The notes: generated from the letters alone by a model not told the origin. Shown: positions 25,432 to 39,644, counted from the first letter of the stretch. The stretch: 64,000 nucleotides of DNA from Spinacia oleracea (GCF_020520425.1 NC_079487.1:89595141-89659140), one strand, 5' to 3'. Translations and numbers: made by a program.

Positions 25432-26116
25432 TCAAAGCCATTCTCCAATATGCTTGATTCCCATAGCTGCAGTGTGCGAGTTGTGCTTCGCCTGCGGCAG
25501 AGGTTTAGTCAATGGATCTGATATGTTGTCATCAGTTCCAATCTTGTTTATCTCGACTTCTTTTCTTTCAACGAACTCTCGTAGAAGGTGAAATCTACGA
25601 AGTACATGCTTGACTCTCTGGTGGTGTCTAGGCTCCTTTGCCTGTGCAATAGCTCCGTTATTATCACAATACAGGGCTATTGGTCCTTTAATGGAGGGGA
25701 CTACACCAAGTTCACCTATGAACTTACTTATCCATATAGCTTCCTTTGCTGCTTCATGTGCAGCAATGTACTCCGCTTCAGTTGTAGAATCCGCAATGGT
25801 GCTTTGCTTAGCACTTTTCCAACTTACTGCACCCCCGTTGAGGCAGAAGACAAACCCAGACTGTGATCTGAAATCATCTTTGTCGGTTTGGAAACTTGCG
25901 TCTGTATAGCCTTTAACAATTAATTCATCATCTCCACCATAGACCAGGAAGTCATCTTTGTGCCTTTTCAGGTACTTCAGAATATTCTTGGCAGTAGTCC
26001 AATGTGCCTCTCCTAGGTCTGACTGGTATCTGCTCGTAGCACTGAGTGCGTACGCAACATCCGGGCGTGTACATATTATAGCATACATTATTGAACCAAT
26101 CAATGATGCATATGGA
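25432..26116 (-). pseudogene. Element D pol, 3' part (end of RT and RNase H)
   Basis: On the minus strand the segment continues D's pol beyond the E insertion. It runs from the end of reverse transcriptase (YASLIGSIMYA) through RNase H (GYTDASFQT; SKF-type helix; ALYCDNNGAIA; KHVLRRFHLLRE) to the natural stop at 25432. No internal stop is seen. The catalytic Asp/Glu positions of copia RNase H look kept (TDAS, TEAEY, DNN). Separation from its 5' part by E makes it unusable. Confidence 0.88.
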
Positions 26117-27491
26117 TGTTAGGTTATGATACATATGACAATTCATAAATCATGCGGAAAAACCATTTAGCCAGGAATACATATTATTTACACATAATCA
26201 TATAGCATAGTTTAGATGCATACTCTTTGTTGCGTGCCTTCCCTAGCTGCGCCCAAACCGAACAAGAACAAGTCTTTAGGACAAGTGTCGTCCCTCCGTA
26301 GATAGTCCACAGCACGTCCGGATCCGCCTTAAGATTGACCAACTAGAATCGCCCTTAAGGTACTAATAATTTTCGGCACTTTTAGGCAAGATATGTGACT
26401 GAATTTTTCTCTCAAAAACTCACTTTGAATACTTGAAACTCGTTATAAATTGTGAACCCAGGCCACATATTTATAGGGGTATGGAAAGAGAATTGGAATC
26501 CTACTAGGATACGAATTAATTAAATTAGAATCCTAGTGGAACTCTTATTTAATTAATTTATCGTTTAGGATTAGGAATTTAATCATTAAACGAATTCTAT
26601 ACGCTTTAGGATTCGAGTAACACACTTCGAGTAATACGCTAGCACCGCACGCAGGCCTTGCGGCCCACGCACAGCGCCAGCCCACTCGTCGCAGCCCCGC
26701 GCGCGCGCCCAAGCTTCGGCTGGGCCTGGCTTTTGCGCTGGGCCTGGTCGCATGCTTGGCGTGTGGTTGTTGCGCTTGGCTTGCTGGGCGATGGCCCCGG
26801 CTTTGTGCTGGGCCTTCGTCTGGCAGGCCTCGTCCGATGCTAATTCGTACGATGCGCTTCCGATTAAATTCTCGATTCCGGAATTCATTTCCGATACGAA
26901 CAATATTTAATATTTCCGATTCCGGAATTAATTTCCGTTTCGAACAAATATTTAATATTTCCGTTTCCGGAATTATTTTCCGATTCCGATAATATTTCCG
27001 ATTCTGACAATATTTCCGTTTCCGGTAATATTTCCGATTCCGGCAATATTTCCATTTCCGATAATATTTTCCGATATGTACCATGTTTCCGTTTCCGGCA
27101 ACATCTACGACTTGGATAATATTTATATTTCCGATACGATCCATATTTCCGTTTCCGGCAATATCATCGTTTCCGGAGTATTCATTTCTTGCCTGTGACG
27201 ATCTCAGCTCCCACTGAAACCAAGATCCGTCGATTCCGAATATCCATAGATGGAGTATTTAATGCCATTAAATACTTGATCCGTTTACGTACTATTTGTG
27301 TGACCCTACGGGTTCAGTCAAGAGTAAGCTGTGGATTAATATCATTAATTCCACTTGAACTGAAGCGGCCTCTAGCTAGGCATTCAGCTCACTTGATCTC
27401 ACTGAATTATTAACTTGTTAATTAATACTGAACCGCATTTATTAGACTTAACATTGAATGCAGACTTGGACCAAGGGCATTATTTCCTTCA
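26117..27491 (-). repeat. Element E 3' LTR
   Basis: 1,375 bp with the family ends. CCGGAAA-type array at about 26875-27185; GC-rich block 26640-26840. It shares the diagnostic GAATGCAGACTTGGACC near its end with the right LTR at 34980-36358. Only a few differences separate the two, such as TTTAATGCCATT versus TTTATTTCCATT. Confidence 0.93.
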
Positions 27492-28250
27492 GTCTCCCAC
27501 TTGTCCTTAGGGACAAGTGTGCATTTCCTAATTCCTTTGTCGCTCGATGCTTGCTCTTGAACATAAGGTAAGAGTTGTCATCCTTATTATGTCCAGAGGT
27601 GTTCCTTGGTTTCAGAGTTCAACTGATCAAATAAACAGATAATCATAGCCTATGATTCATCCGAGCACGGCCATGCATTTCACAGTTTCTAGCTCTCCGA
27701 GTGGCCTTGTACAACTTTTAAGCATCTCATCCCGATTTATGGGAGGACAATCCCAATCTTGCGATCATGAGATTAGACTTCGTTTGATAGGTGATTACCT
27801 GAGCGTTGCCTTTATAGCCTCCTTTTACGGTGCGACGGTTGGTCAACGTCAAAGCAACCAGTTCTCAAACAAGTAATCTCAAATCACTTAGGTATTGAGG
27901 ATTTAGTGTCTAATAATTTTAATGAAATTTACTTATGACAGATTTTCATCTCTTACATTAAAGTTTCATAGGTCTTGTCCGATACTAGTCTTCCCAAAGT
28001 AAGTATCTATGCAAATGATTATGACATTGCCATGTCCACATAGTTCAAGAAACAGAACTACTAGTCATCTTGCATTCTAGTCGTCTAACATTTTCTATGC
28101 GTCCAATTTTATAGAAAACTCCGACTAGGGACCATTTTCAACCTTTGACATTCAAGTTCACTTGATAGACATTTCTTAGTCACAGGACTGGTCCTGACAG
28201 TCTATCTTGAATATATCGTCAAATTGAAGGGACTCATCATTTAATACTAA
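27492..28250 (-). other. Element E 3' noncoding segment, well conserved
   Basis: Near identical to the equivalent segment of A, C and D, including the polypurine-like tract by the LTR and the antisense 74-codon frame (27652-27876, plus strand). Similarity to the siblings falls sharply at about 28245-28255, after CATCATTTAATA. Confidence 0.75.
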
Positions 28251-31200
28251 ACCAAGATTAAATGGAATATGATAAATGTTCAACCCCAATGTTTTACAAC
28301 CATAGGCCTCGAACCCATCTTTAAAACATTTCATGGAATTCAAAGCTATGCTTGATTTCCAGTGCTACAATGTGAGTGTTGCTTTCTCACTTGTTGCATA
28401 GGTTTAGTTATCATGCTTTTCCAATCTTAATATCTTTTTCATCGAATGATATTCGAGATAGGATGATAAGATCTTTTGAGTTTGTTTATTATGTGATCTA
28501 GTCTTTCTTACTTCGATAGTGGTTCTACGCATTTTGCAATGAAGAGCCATCAAGTTAGCAGACATGTGATCCACCAAAGTTCAATGAAGAACTCATTAAT
28601 ATAAACAACTCTGTTTTATTGCTTCTTAGGCAATAAGTACTTTTACTTCAACTGTTTAGGTTGCTAGTGATGCTTTGTTTGGATTTACTTATCCAAGCAG
28701 TTCACAGACATGTGGAAGACTTTCCAGCTGTATCTTAGAACATAGAAATTAATATTTTAATTTCCTACGCAACAACTCATGGTCTCCAACCCATGTTGCC
28801 ATTTCAAAACACGATGCTCTATAGCTCGTCCTTATCAATGGTTAACTCCAAGGGAATCTTGCTTGATCCTTTGCCAGTGTTTATGCGTGTAGCATCAATA
28901 TTTAGCATATCTTTATTTCCTTGAATCAAGAACTATTCCTATGTACCTTTTTAAGTACCATAAGTTTTTCTTGATCTCAATCTAGTTGATCTTTACTTAG
29001 ATCAATAGAGATTGGTATATGTTCGTCATGCCTAAAGTCATACGATACGTTTTTGGCGATCCTCATATTATATCATACATGATAAATTCTTTTGCAGAAT
29101 AATTCCCAATTGAATTCTATTCATGTAACTTTAGCTTATCTAGTTTCAGTAGATACTAAATTCAGCTAAATTCTTTGACATATAATATAGGTTAAGAATC
29201 TCATTTAGACTCTTTGATGTTTAACTTAGTAAATGCTTATACATAGTTCAAACATCCTTTACTTAGATTTATTCACATGGGTCGAATATCTCCAATGGAG
29301 ACTTTCGTGTTTGATTTAGTAAATGCCATTACTTAATCTAAAACAATATTATAAGATCTTTGTAAATAGATCTTAATACCCAATATGTACTAAGTTTCGC
29401 CATGGTCCATTATTGATGAATAATTTCAAATCTAAGTCATTAGCATTTGAATGTTATTTCACAATAGAGAGATATGTGTGATACACATAGGACCAATTAA
29501 GTTTTACGTACTCCCACTAAACTTCTTATATATCTATAAGAATCATGTACATTTTATGAAACTAAAATGCTTATTAGCTTCACTAAAATACAGTTCCAAT
29601 TCCCAATTGCTTGCTTAAATCTGTACTTAGATTTCATAAGTTAGCTTTCTCTTTCAAGCATTTATTTGGATCCACAAATCCTATGACATACCATGTACAT
29701 AGTTTTCTTCCAACGTTTGACTGAGGAAGATGTTTTGTCATCCAATTGCCATATGTACCAATATGCAATCCTTGCTTGAATTATAGACTTGAGCATTACG
29801 ATTATGCATGAGGTTTCAACACAATCCACATCGTGAATTTGCTTGTAACCTTTAGCAACTAATCTAGCTTTGTGTGTGAACACAATTTCATGTTTGATGG
29901 TTTTCATCTTTAAAACAAACTTTGCAACCAATAGGTGTGAAACTATTCTTGCAAATCAACAAAATTTCAATTTTGTCATCAAAACATTGGTTATGTTTTA
30001 TGGCCTTTAACCATCTAAAACATTTGAGTCTATATATGGCCTCTAACCATTTTAGGGAATCTGGGTTTCGTCATAGCTTTCTTACAAGTCACAAACTCAT
30101 TAATCTATATGATAATAATTTGACTGCAAGTTGTAGGTTTCTTCACTATCTAATAGAAGAATCTCATAGTTTCATTGACCTGAACTCTATGCCTACTTGG
30201 GTATAGAACATCAAACAACAGAATATCAATAGCCACTTGAAAGTCCTTTGAATATTCTGTTCTCCTTGAAGGACTTGTAAAGTCTTCTAAGAGAAGTCTA
30301 TTCTTTAAAGCCACTTCTAAAGTCCTTAAAGAATACGTGTTCGGATTTTCTAAAGAACTTCGAAAAGCCTCCGGAATGTTCGTCTATGTTTGTTGTTCGT
30401 TCGCCTCGAAGACTTTCGAGGTCTATTTTCTCCCACTTGTCATTTTGGAAACGAATCTCCAAAAGGACATTATTTCGAGCAAACAAACATTATGTTCTCA
30501 AAAATTCGTGGTAGAAACAATACCCTTGTGTCTCATTTGAATAAATCACAATGAAACATATATCTATACTTGGGCCTTAGTTTGTCGAATGACAAACACT
30601 AAGCTCCCAATGAGTTTTGCAACTCTCTAGATATATTTTATGAAAAGTTATTCTGAAATTACTTTTCAATAGCTTTGACGAATTTGGTTTAGTTTGGTGG
30701 TAGTTGAGCATTTTGTTTTAGAAATTATAGGAAAAGTCTTTATGATTCATCATTAATCGAATCAAGTACTAATTGACTTCGATTATTCCAACTAAGATAT
30801 GCCATATCTTATGGACCTAGATTGTGAAATTACAACACACAATCATTGATGATCATATTTGGTCTCAAGTAATCATCAACATGATCTAACCTAGATCTTT
30901 ATGATTTCTTGCCAAGTGGATTTTATACTTCTGAATCTTTGAACTAGCCAAACGGATTCAACTTATATCACATTTGAGTAAATAAACCTATATTCACTCA
31001 AATCCATGTGAAATAATAAAGTTATAAAATCTTTCTTTAGCTCTGAACTCTATTGTCTAGGCGTTCTAACAATAGTTCATATCTTTTGTTACTTTCAACA
31101 AGTAAGACTAGTTGTCTTAAAATGATCTAGAAATCAATCAACTTTCAAAAGTCCATCAAAATAGAGCTTTTGAATGTTAACTTGTTGATATGGTCTAAGC

Positions 31201-32290
31201 AACAATGCCAAAGATTAGTGGAACTCAAATCAAGGGGTTGATTTGAACCTAGTAAAGTTCTTTAAAGAGTTGTTTGTTTTAATCAAGCATATTGACTCAA
31301 CCTGTAATTGACCATTTCATTCAAACAAACATTGTTTTTGTTTTTCTTGAATGTGAGTCTTTCTGTGTTTGAAAACAGAAATTTAGGTATGTTGATTATG
31401 GAACAAAATAGCCATTAAGTTCCAGCCTTTGAAAGGACTTAAAACAAACTAGATGACCCTACAACTAATGTAGCATTGCCATGCTTCATTTCCCACTTGT
31501 AGGTCATTAGTGTATCCTAGCTTCCATTATTTGAGTTATTACCGAAGTAAGAACCTCAAGCGGTATATGATACCAAGGAAGTTTGATTGCTAGGTCACTT
31601 CTCTTTAAACATAAACTTATAGGTAGAAACGGAATCGTAAATTCCTTTCATTTGTTCCTCGTTTTCCTATTTCTTGTACCCTTTCTTATAGTCTTAAGAA
31701 TTGAATTCTTTAGTGTTGACTTTTATACTTTGTTAGACATGTCCAATGTCACCAACAAGGTTCTTTACCATTTTAATTTATGTTGAATATTTTGTTTCAA
31801 CTAGATGATCTTACCAGAAGCTTCTAAAGTTCTCTAAGCATCGATCTATTCGAATGTCTAGGGACTAGACTCATTCGAGAATTAAATGGACAAAGATGTT
31901 TAGGTTGTTAACCATTGGTAAAGCTGAGCGTTTAAGCTCAATGCTTTATGATCTCAAAACTACAGTGTATTTTGAATTCACAAGCACCAATTGGTTTGCC
32001 ATTCGATTTTGATGTTCGAAAACAACCATAAAAGTCTCTATAAGAAACGTACATTTTAAATTGCTCACTTTCTCTCATTTTCGTGAATCGTTCTTGGATT
32101 CACTACCAATCGAGGAAATTTACTGTTACCTTTCTAAAAGGATTTACCGCAGTGCAAGATTTTTAATTATAAACAATAATTAAAACATACATTGAAGCAT
32201 GCAAAGTCTAAACATTTATCATGAATAATAACTTGAAAATTAAAGCAATCATGCAATTCAAACAAGTTATTACATTTTATTCGAATTTAT
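28251..32290 (-). pseudogene. Element E degenerate gag-pol core
   Basis: About 4 kb of decayed copia coding sequence on the minus strand. The clearest relic is at 29662-29931, where KARLVAKGYKQIHDVD, MLKSI and IWQLDDKT recall the RT segment KARLVAKGY-QVHGVDYDE and IWQMDVKTAF. The RNase H end near 28330-28400 and a protease-like stretch near 31440-31570 align only loosely with siblings. Frames are broken throughout and gag is shortened. This core differs from A, C and D far more than E's own LTRs differ from each other, so the decay predates the last transposition. Confidence 0.75.
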
Positions 32291-34979
32291 TGTTCCGGCA
32301 GGTGTGAATAAAATGATTCCAAGATCCTAAAATCATTGAAGAATTAAGCACAGTTTGTCGACTCAATTCTAAAACATCTTAGGTAAGCAAAAGACTTTTG
32401 CTAATAGTCTAGAAACTACTCTTGGTTGATAGGTACGTCTAAGAACTTATTAGGTAAACCTATCGATTTTGCCACGACATAAAAGGACTCCTTACTTATA
32501 TCGTTGAGTTTCACCAAAACTAACATGTACTCACAATTATTTGTGTACCTTGCCCCTTTAGGACCAATAAGTAACACCTCGCTGAGCGAAAACTATTACT
32601 AGATTGATGTAAAGGATATCCAAGCAAGTGTATATTTTGGCATGGCACCTTTTAACTCAATTTTTAAGTTTGGAACTTAAGGCTCTTACTATGTTGGTTA
32701 GATTTTAAGTGAACTAAAATCCTTAATCATGCAACATAATCAAGCTTTTGATCTCATGCATTTTAAGACATATTTAAAGGCAATAAATAACTTAAAACAT
32801 GCATAAGATAAATGTGATCTAGTATGGCCCGACTTCATCTTGAAGCTTTAACTTCAAAGTCCGTCTTGAAAATCTCCGTGGGAGGCACCATTTTCTTCAA
32901 ATAGGATAAGCTATAATTAAAACTAATTACGAATATTTGATGGTACGCAGACCATATTTGAATTGAAAAACAACTTTGGTACTTTAGACCAATTACATTC
33001 AAATTAATGGTACGCAGACCATATTTTCTATCCTATTTGGGCCATACTAGTCACTTCATAACCTGCAAAACAGTACATATACAATATATACCATTCACCC
33101 ATTCATTATCATGAATGGCCCACATAGCTGGTTAGTAAAACACATTATGCATCACGTAAACATTTGCAGCAATTAATCAAGGGCACCAATAATCTACAAA
33201 TTATTCAGTCCTTATTAATTCTAATCAAGTTGTTTTAACCTTAAGGATTTGTAGACCTAATCAAGAGTTTATGACTAAAAAGGGCTCCCACTTAAACCAA
33301 TAAATTCATATGCTTTACTAATTTTAAACATAAAAATGTATTTCTAGTCTAACCGGAAACATACAAATTTAATTAAAATTTAAAGCTCATATAAATTTAT
33401 AATTGAATCCAAAAAATTTAATTTAATTTCAGTCGTATTTAAATTAATTCATGATTTTAATTTTAGTAAAATAATTAGAATAAATAAAATTTATTATAAT
33501 TACAATATTCAAAATTAAAATCCAAGAAAATAATTTAAATTATTAATTTTAAAATTAATTAAAATTACGTAAACTGAAAATTTCAAATTAAAATTTCAAA
33601 ACGATCTAATCGCAACGCAACAACCCTACGCAACGTACGCCCATGGGCCACACGCACACAGCCATCGCTGGCCATGTGCGCGCAGCCCATGCGCTGCGTC
33701 GCATCGCTGCTGCTGCTCTCCTTCGCAAGCCATCACGCGAGCTGGTGCTCGCTGCGCGCGCCAGCACTCGATGCACGCGAGCCATCGCTCGCTGCGCTCG
33801 CTTCTTGCGAGCCAGCGCTCGCTGTGTGCGGGCCATTGCTCGCTGCGCGCGCTTGCTGCGCGCGCTTGCCAGCGCTCTATCCTGCGAGCCATCGCTCGCT
33901 GCGCGAGGCATCGACGCTGGGCGTAGCACTCGTGGCACGCGAGCTTGCGCTCGCTGCGCGCGAGGCTCCGCACGCTTGCGCGAGGCAGTGCGCGCTGTGG
34001 CGCAGCTCACTTGCTGCCCACACGCGACTGTTGTGCCTTGCTTTCGCCCTCGCCCATTCGTCCATTGCTCACGGCCCAAGACACAAGGCAGGGCTGCTGC
34101 CTTGTGCTCGTGCACCATGCCCTTGCTCATTGCATTCGTGCCGCATGGGCGACGAGCTCCCTTGCTCGTCGTCACATGCCCGCACTATACAACACCCCTT
34201 AAGGGTAACACGTAGCGTCCATTGCTTTGTGCGTGCAAGTTATATGAACGAATCGCATAAATTTTAAAAAATTTATATTTAAAATTAATGACAAATTAAT
34301 AAATTAATATTAATTTCATAATTTTAGGGCGAAAAATCGAAAATTTATTATTCAATTGATTTCCGATTAACATGGATTCAAGTCTAGGTCATAAAAATTT
34401 AAAATTTATCATAAATTTACAATTTTTATGGTGGTTTTTAATCATAGGTATCTAATTAAATTATAATTAATTATGAAAATCAAATTAATTCTAAATTATT
34501 CTAATTTTCAACAAATTAATCATAATTACAAATTAGATTGCATAATTAACAAGGCTAGGCATTCAAACTTGTTAAACATATACAGTAGGTCAATCAAAAA
34601 TTCAAGATTTACCAACAAGAATTGCAAATATTTAATTTAACATCTTAAATTTACGAAATTTTGCATTCGAAAAACTAAAACCTTCGAAAAGTCATAGTTA
34701 GGCTTCGAATTTGAGAATTCTGGGTTCGGCCGAAAAGTACTTTTTTGTCAAAATTTTAGAATGCCTTTTACATGCGGAATTGACACAAAAATCACTCATT
34801 TTGGATGAGTAACGAAGAAACTGCCGAAAAACTGCGTACGTATAATTAAATAAACGCAATTTGCAATTAATTAACAATTACGAAAATTAATCACCCCTTT
34901 TAATTCTTGCAAATTTGTAATATTTAATCATGTTTATGCAATTTAGATTATGAAAATAATAAGAGGCTCGTGATACCAC
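32291..34979 (-). other. Element E leader with GC-rich island and PBS
   Basis: Similarity to the A, C and D leaders resumes at TGTTCCGGCAGGTGTG near 32290. The GC-rich block lies at about 33600-34220. The PBS, GGCTCGTGATACCA read on the plus strand, ends next to the right LTR (about 34965-34979). The block's internal phrase order differs from the siblings. Confidence 0.75.
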
Positions 34980-36358
34980 TGTTAGGTTATGATACATATG
35001 ACAATTCATAAATCATGCGGAAAAACCATTTAGCCAGGAATACATATTATTTACACATAATCATATAGCATAGTTTAGATGCATACTCTTTGTTGCGTGC
35101 CTTCCCTAGCTGCGCCCGAACCGAACAAGAACAAGTCTTTAGGACTCCAAGTGTCGTCCCTCCGTAGATAGTCCACAGCACGTCCGGATCCGCCTTAAGA
35201 TTGACCAACTAGAATCGCCCTTAAGGTACTAATAATTTTCGGCACTTTTAGGCAAGATATGTGACTGAATTTTTCTCTCAAAAACTCACTTTGAATCATT
35301 GAAAACTCGTTATAAATTGTGAACCCAGGCCACATATTTATAGGGGTATGGAAAGAGAATTGGAATCCTACTAGGATACGAATTAATTAAATTAGAATCC
35401 TAGTGGAACTCTTATTTAATTAATTTATCTTTTAGGATTAGGAATTTAATCATTAAACGAATTCTATACGCTTTAGGATTCGAGTAACACACTTCGAGTA
35501 ATACGCTAGCACCGCACGCAGGCCTTGCGGCCCACGCACAGCGCCAGCCCACTCGTCGCAGCCCCGCGCGCGCGCCCCAGCTTCGGCTGGGCCTGGCTTT
35601 TGCGTTGGGCCTGGTCGCATGCTTGGCGTGTGGTTGTTGCGCTTGGCTTGCTGGGCGATGGCCCCGGCTTTGTGCTGGGCCTTCGTCTGGCAGGCCTCGT
35701 CCGATGCTAATTCGTACGATGCGCTTCCGATTAAATTCTCGATTCCGGAATTCATTTCCGATACGAACAATATTTAATATTTCCGATTCCGGAATTAATT
35801 TCCGTTTCGAACAAATATTTAATATTTCCGTTTCCGGAATTATTTTCCGATTCCGATAATATTTCCGATTCTGACAATATTTCCGTTTCCGGTAATATTT
35901 CCGATTCCGGCAATATTTCCATTTCCGATAATATTTTCCGATATGTACCATGTTTCCGTTTCCGGCAACATCTACGACTTGGATAATATTTATATTTCCG
36001 ATACGATCCATATTTCCGTTTCCGGCAATATCATCGTTTCCGGAGTATTCATTTCTTGCCTGTGACGATCTCAGCTCCCACTGAAACCAAGATCCGTCGA
36101 TTCCGAATATCCATAGATGGAGTATTTATTTCCATTAAATACTTGATCCGTTTACGTACTATTTGTGTGACCCTAAGGGTTCAGTCAAGAGTAAGCTGTG
36201 GATTAATATCATTAATTCCACTTGAACTGAAGCGGCCTCTAGCTAGGCATTCAGCTCACTTGATCTCACTGAATTATTAACTTGTTAATTAATACTGAAC
36301 CGCATTTATTAGACTTAACATTGAATGCAGACTTGGACCAAGGGCATTATTTCCTTCA
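34980..36358 (-). repeat. Element E 5' LTR
   Basis: 1,379 bp, partner of 26117-27491. The TATA box reads TATTTATA on the plus strand at 35335-35342. CCGGAAA-type array at about 35740-36050. It is followed by the TSD copy ATGGA at 36359-36363. Confidence 0.93.
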
Positions 36359-39300
36359 ATGGAATCCCATTCATTCGTCTACGCTCATCAAGTGTTTTTG
36401 GGCACTGAGTCTTGCTTAGAGTTATTCCATGAGACATGGGTAGGTAGCCTCGCTTGGAGTCTGCCATCTTGAACCTATCAAGCACCTTATTGATATAAGT
36501 GCTTTGACTAAGTCCAATCATCCTTTTAGATCTATCTCTGTAAATCTTGATGCCCAATATGTACTGTGCTTCTCCTAGATCTTTCATCGAAAAACATTTC
36601 CCAAGCCAAATCTTGACAGAGTTCAACATAGGAATGTCATTTCCGATAAGTAATATGGTATCGACATATAATATTAGGAAAGCAATTTTGCTCCCACTGA
36701 ACTTCTTGTATACACAAGATTCGTCTGCGTTCTTGATGAAACCAAAGTCACTGACTGCTTCATCAAAACGTATATTCCAGCTCCTGGATGCCTGCTTCAA
36801 TCCGTAGATTGACTTCTTTAGCTTGCATACCTTTTTAGCATTCTTTGGATCCTCAAAACCTTCAGGCTGTGTCATAAACACAGTTTCTGTTAAAACACCG
36901 TTTAAGAAAGCAGTTTTGACATCCATCTGCCATATTTCGTAATCGTAATATGCAGCGATTGCTAACATTATCCGAATAGACTTTAGCATTGCAACTGGTG
37001 AAAAGGTTTCATCGTAATCCACACCGTGGACTTGCCTGTAACCTTTTGCAACCAATCTAGCTTTGAAAACTTCAAGTTTCCCATCCTTGTCCTTTTTCAG
37101 TTTGAAAACCCATTTGCTTCCAATGGCTTGGTAGCCATCTGGCAAATCGACCAAATCCCATACTTGGTTTTTAGACATGGAGTCTAATTCAGATTGCATG
37201 GCTTCTTGCCATTGCTTGGAGCTAGGGCTCGTCATAGCTTGTTTGTAAATCGCAGGTTCATCACTTTCAAGTAATAGAACGTCATAGCTCTCGTTCGTCA
37301 AAATACCTAAGTACCTTTCCGGTTGAGATCTATATCTTTGCGATCTACGCGGGGTAACATTTCTAGATTGACCATGATTCTCACCAGATTCTTCTAAAGA
37401 TCTCTGAGTTTCATCCTGAATGTCATCTTGAGCATTCTCTACAGTTTATTGTTCGACTCGAATTTCTTCGAGGTCTACTTTTCTCCCACTTGTCATTTTG
37501 GAAATGTGATCTTTCTCCAAAAAGACACCATCTCGAGCAACAAACACCTTGTTCTCAGATGTATTGTAGAAGTAATACCCCTTTGTTTCCTTTGGATAGC
37601 CCACAAGGATACATTTGTCAGATTTTGGATGAAGTTTGTCTGAAATTAATCGTTTGACGTATACTTCACATCCCCAAATCTTAAGAAAAGACACATTTGG
37701 AGGCTTTCCAAACCATAATTCGTATGGAGTCTTTTCGACAGCTTTAGACGGAGCTCTATTTATAGTGAGTGCAGCTGTATTTAGTGCATGTCCCCAAAAT
37801 TCTAATGGAAGTTTGGCCTGACCCATCATTGACCTAACCATGTCTAGCAAGGTTCTGTTCCTCCGTTCCGACACACCGTTCCATTGTGGTGTTCCAGGAG
37901 GAGTCAATTCTGATAGAATTCCACATTCTTTCAGATGGTCATCAAATTCATAGCTCAGATACTCACCGCCTCGATCAGATCGCAGTGCCTTAATCTTCTT
38001 GCCTAATTGATTCTCTACTTCACTCTGAAATTCCTTGAATTTGTCAAAGGATTCAGACTTATGCTTCATTATGTAGACATAACCATATCTACTGAAGTCA
38101 TCAGTGAAAGTGATAAAGTAGCTGAAACCACCTCTAGCATTTGTACTCATTGGTCCACATACATCTGTATGGATTAAACCCAATAGTTCAATTGCTCTTT
38201 CTCCAACTTTAGAGAAAGGTTGCTTTGTCATTTTGCCAAGTAAACATGATTCGCATTTACCATAATCCTCTAAGTCAAATGGTTCTAGAATTCCTTCCTT
38301 TTGAAGTCTTTCTAAGCGTTTCAAGTTTATATGGCCTAATCGACAATGCCACAGATAGGTGAGATCTGAATCATCCTTTTTGGCCTTTTTGGTATTTATG
38401 TTATATACTTGTTTGTCGTGATCTAATAAATAAAGTCCATTGACTAATCTAGCAGATCCATAAAACATCTCTTTAAAATAAAACGAACAAATATTGTCTT
38501 TTATTAAAAAGGAAAATCCCTTAGCATCTAAGCAAGAAACTGAAATGATGTTTTTAGTAAGACTTGGAACATGGAAACATTCTTCCAGTTCCAAAACTAG
38601 CCCGGAGGGCAACGACAAATAGTAAGTTCCTACAGCTAATGCAGCAATCCGTGCTCCATTTCCCACTCGTAGGTCGACTTCACCCTTGCTTAACTTTCTA
38701 CTTCTTCTTAGTCCCTGTGGATTGGAACATAAGTGTGAGCCACAACCTGTATCTAATACCCAAGAAGTTGAATTAGCAAGTATACAGTCTATAACGAAAA
38801 TACCTGAAGATGGAACGACTGTTCCGTTCTTCTGATCTTCCTTTAGCTTCAAGCAATCTCTCTTCCAATGCCCCTTCTTCTTGCAGTAGAAGCATTCGAA
38901 TTCAGAATTGGGTTGACTGACCTTCCTCTTTACAGATTTGGCGCCAGTTTGCTTAGTTGGGTTGGCCTTGTTGCCACCTTTCTTAGCATTCCTCTTCTTT
39001 CCAGATTTCTTGAACTTGCCCCCATGCACCATAAGCACATCCTGCTTATCACTTTTGAGCGTCTTTTCAGCGGTCTTCAGCATACCGTGAAGCTCAGTGA
39101 GCGTTTTATCCAGACTATTCATACTGTAGTTCAGTTTGAACTGATCATACCCGCTATGAAGAGAATGGAGGATGGTGTCTATAGCCATTTCCTGAGAAAA
39201 TTGCTGATCCAGCCGACTCATATTCTCAATGAGTCCAATCATTTTGAGAACATGTGGACTTACGGGCTCGCCTTTCTTAAACTTGGTCTCAAGAATTTGC

Positions 39301-39644
39301 CTATGAGTCTCGAATCTTTCGACTCGAGCCAGATCTTGGAACATGTTCTTCAACTCACTGATGATTGTGAAAGCATCTGAGTTGATGAACGTTTTCTGCA
39401 GATCTGCACTCATGGTGGCGAGCATTAGACATTTCACATCCTTGTTGGCATCAATCCAACGATTGAGGGCTGCCTGAGTGACCCCGTCGCCTGCGGCTTC
39501 GGGCATCGCCTCTTCTAGGACATACTCCTTTTCTTCCTGCATAAGAACTATTTGCAAGTTCCTTTGCCAGTCAAGGAAGTTTTTCCCGTTCAACTTCTCC
39601 TTTTCGAGAATTGATCGAATGTTGAATGAATTGTTGTTTGCCAT
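36359..39644 (-). pseudogene. Element D gag-pol, 5' part, one stop codon
   Basis: The minus-strand frame starts at ATG 39644 (MANNNSFNIRS) and covers gag, zinc knuckle (C251, C254, H259, C264), protease DTGCGSH (298-304), integrase (HHCC 433/438/464/467; D494, D557, E593) and most of RT, up to the E insertion at GIP-YAS. A single nonsense codon, TAA at 37446-37448, replaces a CAA of the sibling sequence (EQQ in C, EQ-stop in D). The frame continues correctly on the far side. RT carries YVDT instead of YVDD near 36655 (LYVDTILL), so a catalytic aspartate of the RT active site is lost. The rest of pol is at 25432-26116. Confidence 0.9.

Larger units (their letters stand above)
26117..36358 (-). 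mobile_element. Element E: copia-family element with degenerate core, innermost insert
   Basis: Minus-strand element of 10.24 kb inserted in D's RT region, TSD ATGGA (26112-26116 and 36359-36363). The LTRs (26117-27491 and 34980-36358) are nearly identical. Leader (about 32290-34979) and 3' noncoding part (27492-28250) match the active family closely. The 4-kb core (28250-32290) has only scattered, stop-ridden similarity to gag-pol. As the youngest layer with dead coding DNA, it was probably copied by proteins of a relative. Confidence 0.93.

Noticed and set aside
36315..36358. C-terminal tail LKEIMPLVQVCIQC of D's pol frame
   Set aside because: These residues come from reading into the E LTR. 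D's true pol continues at 26116.
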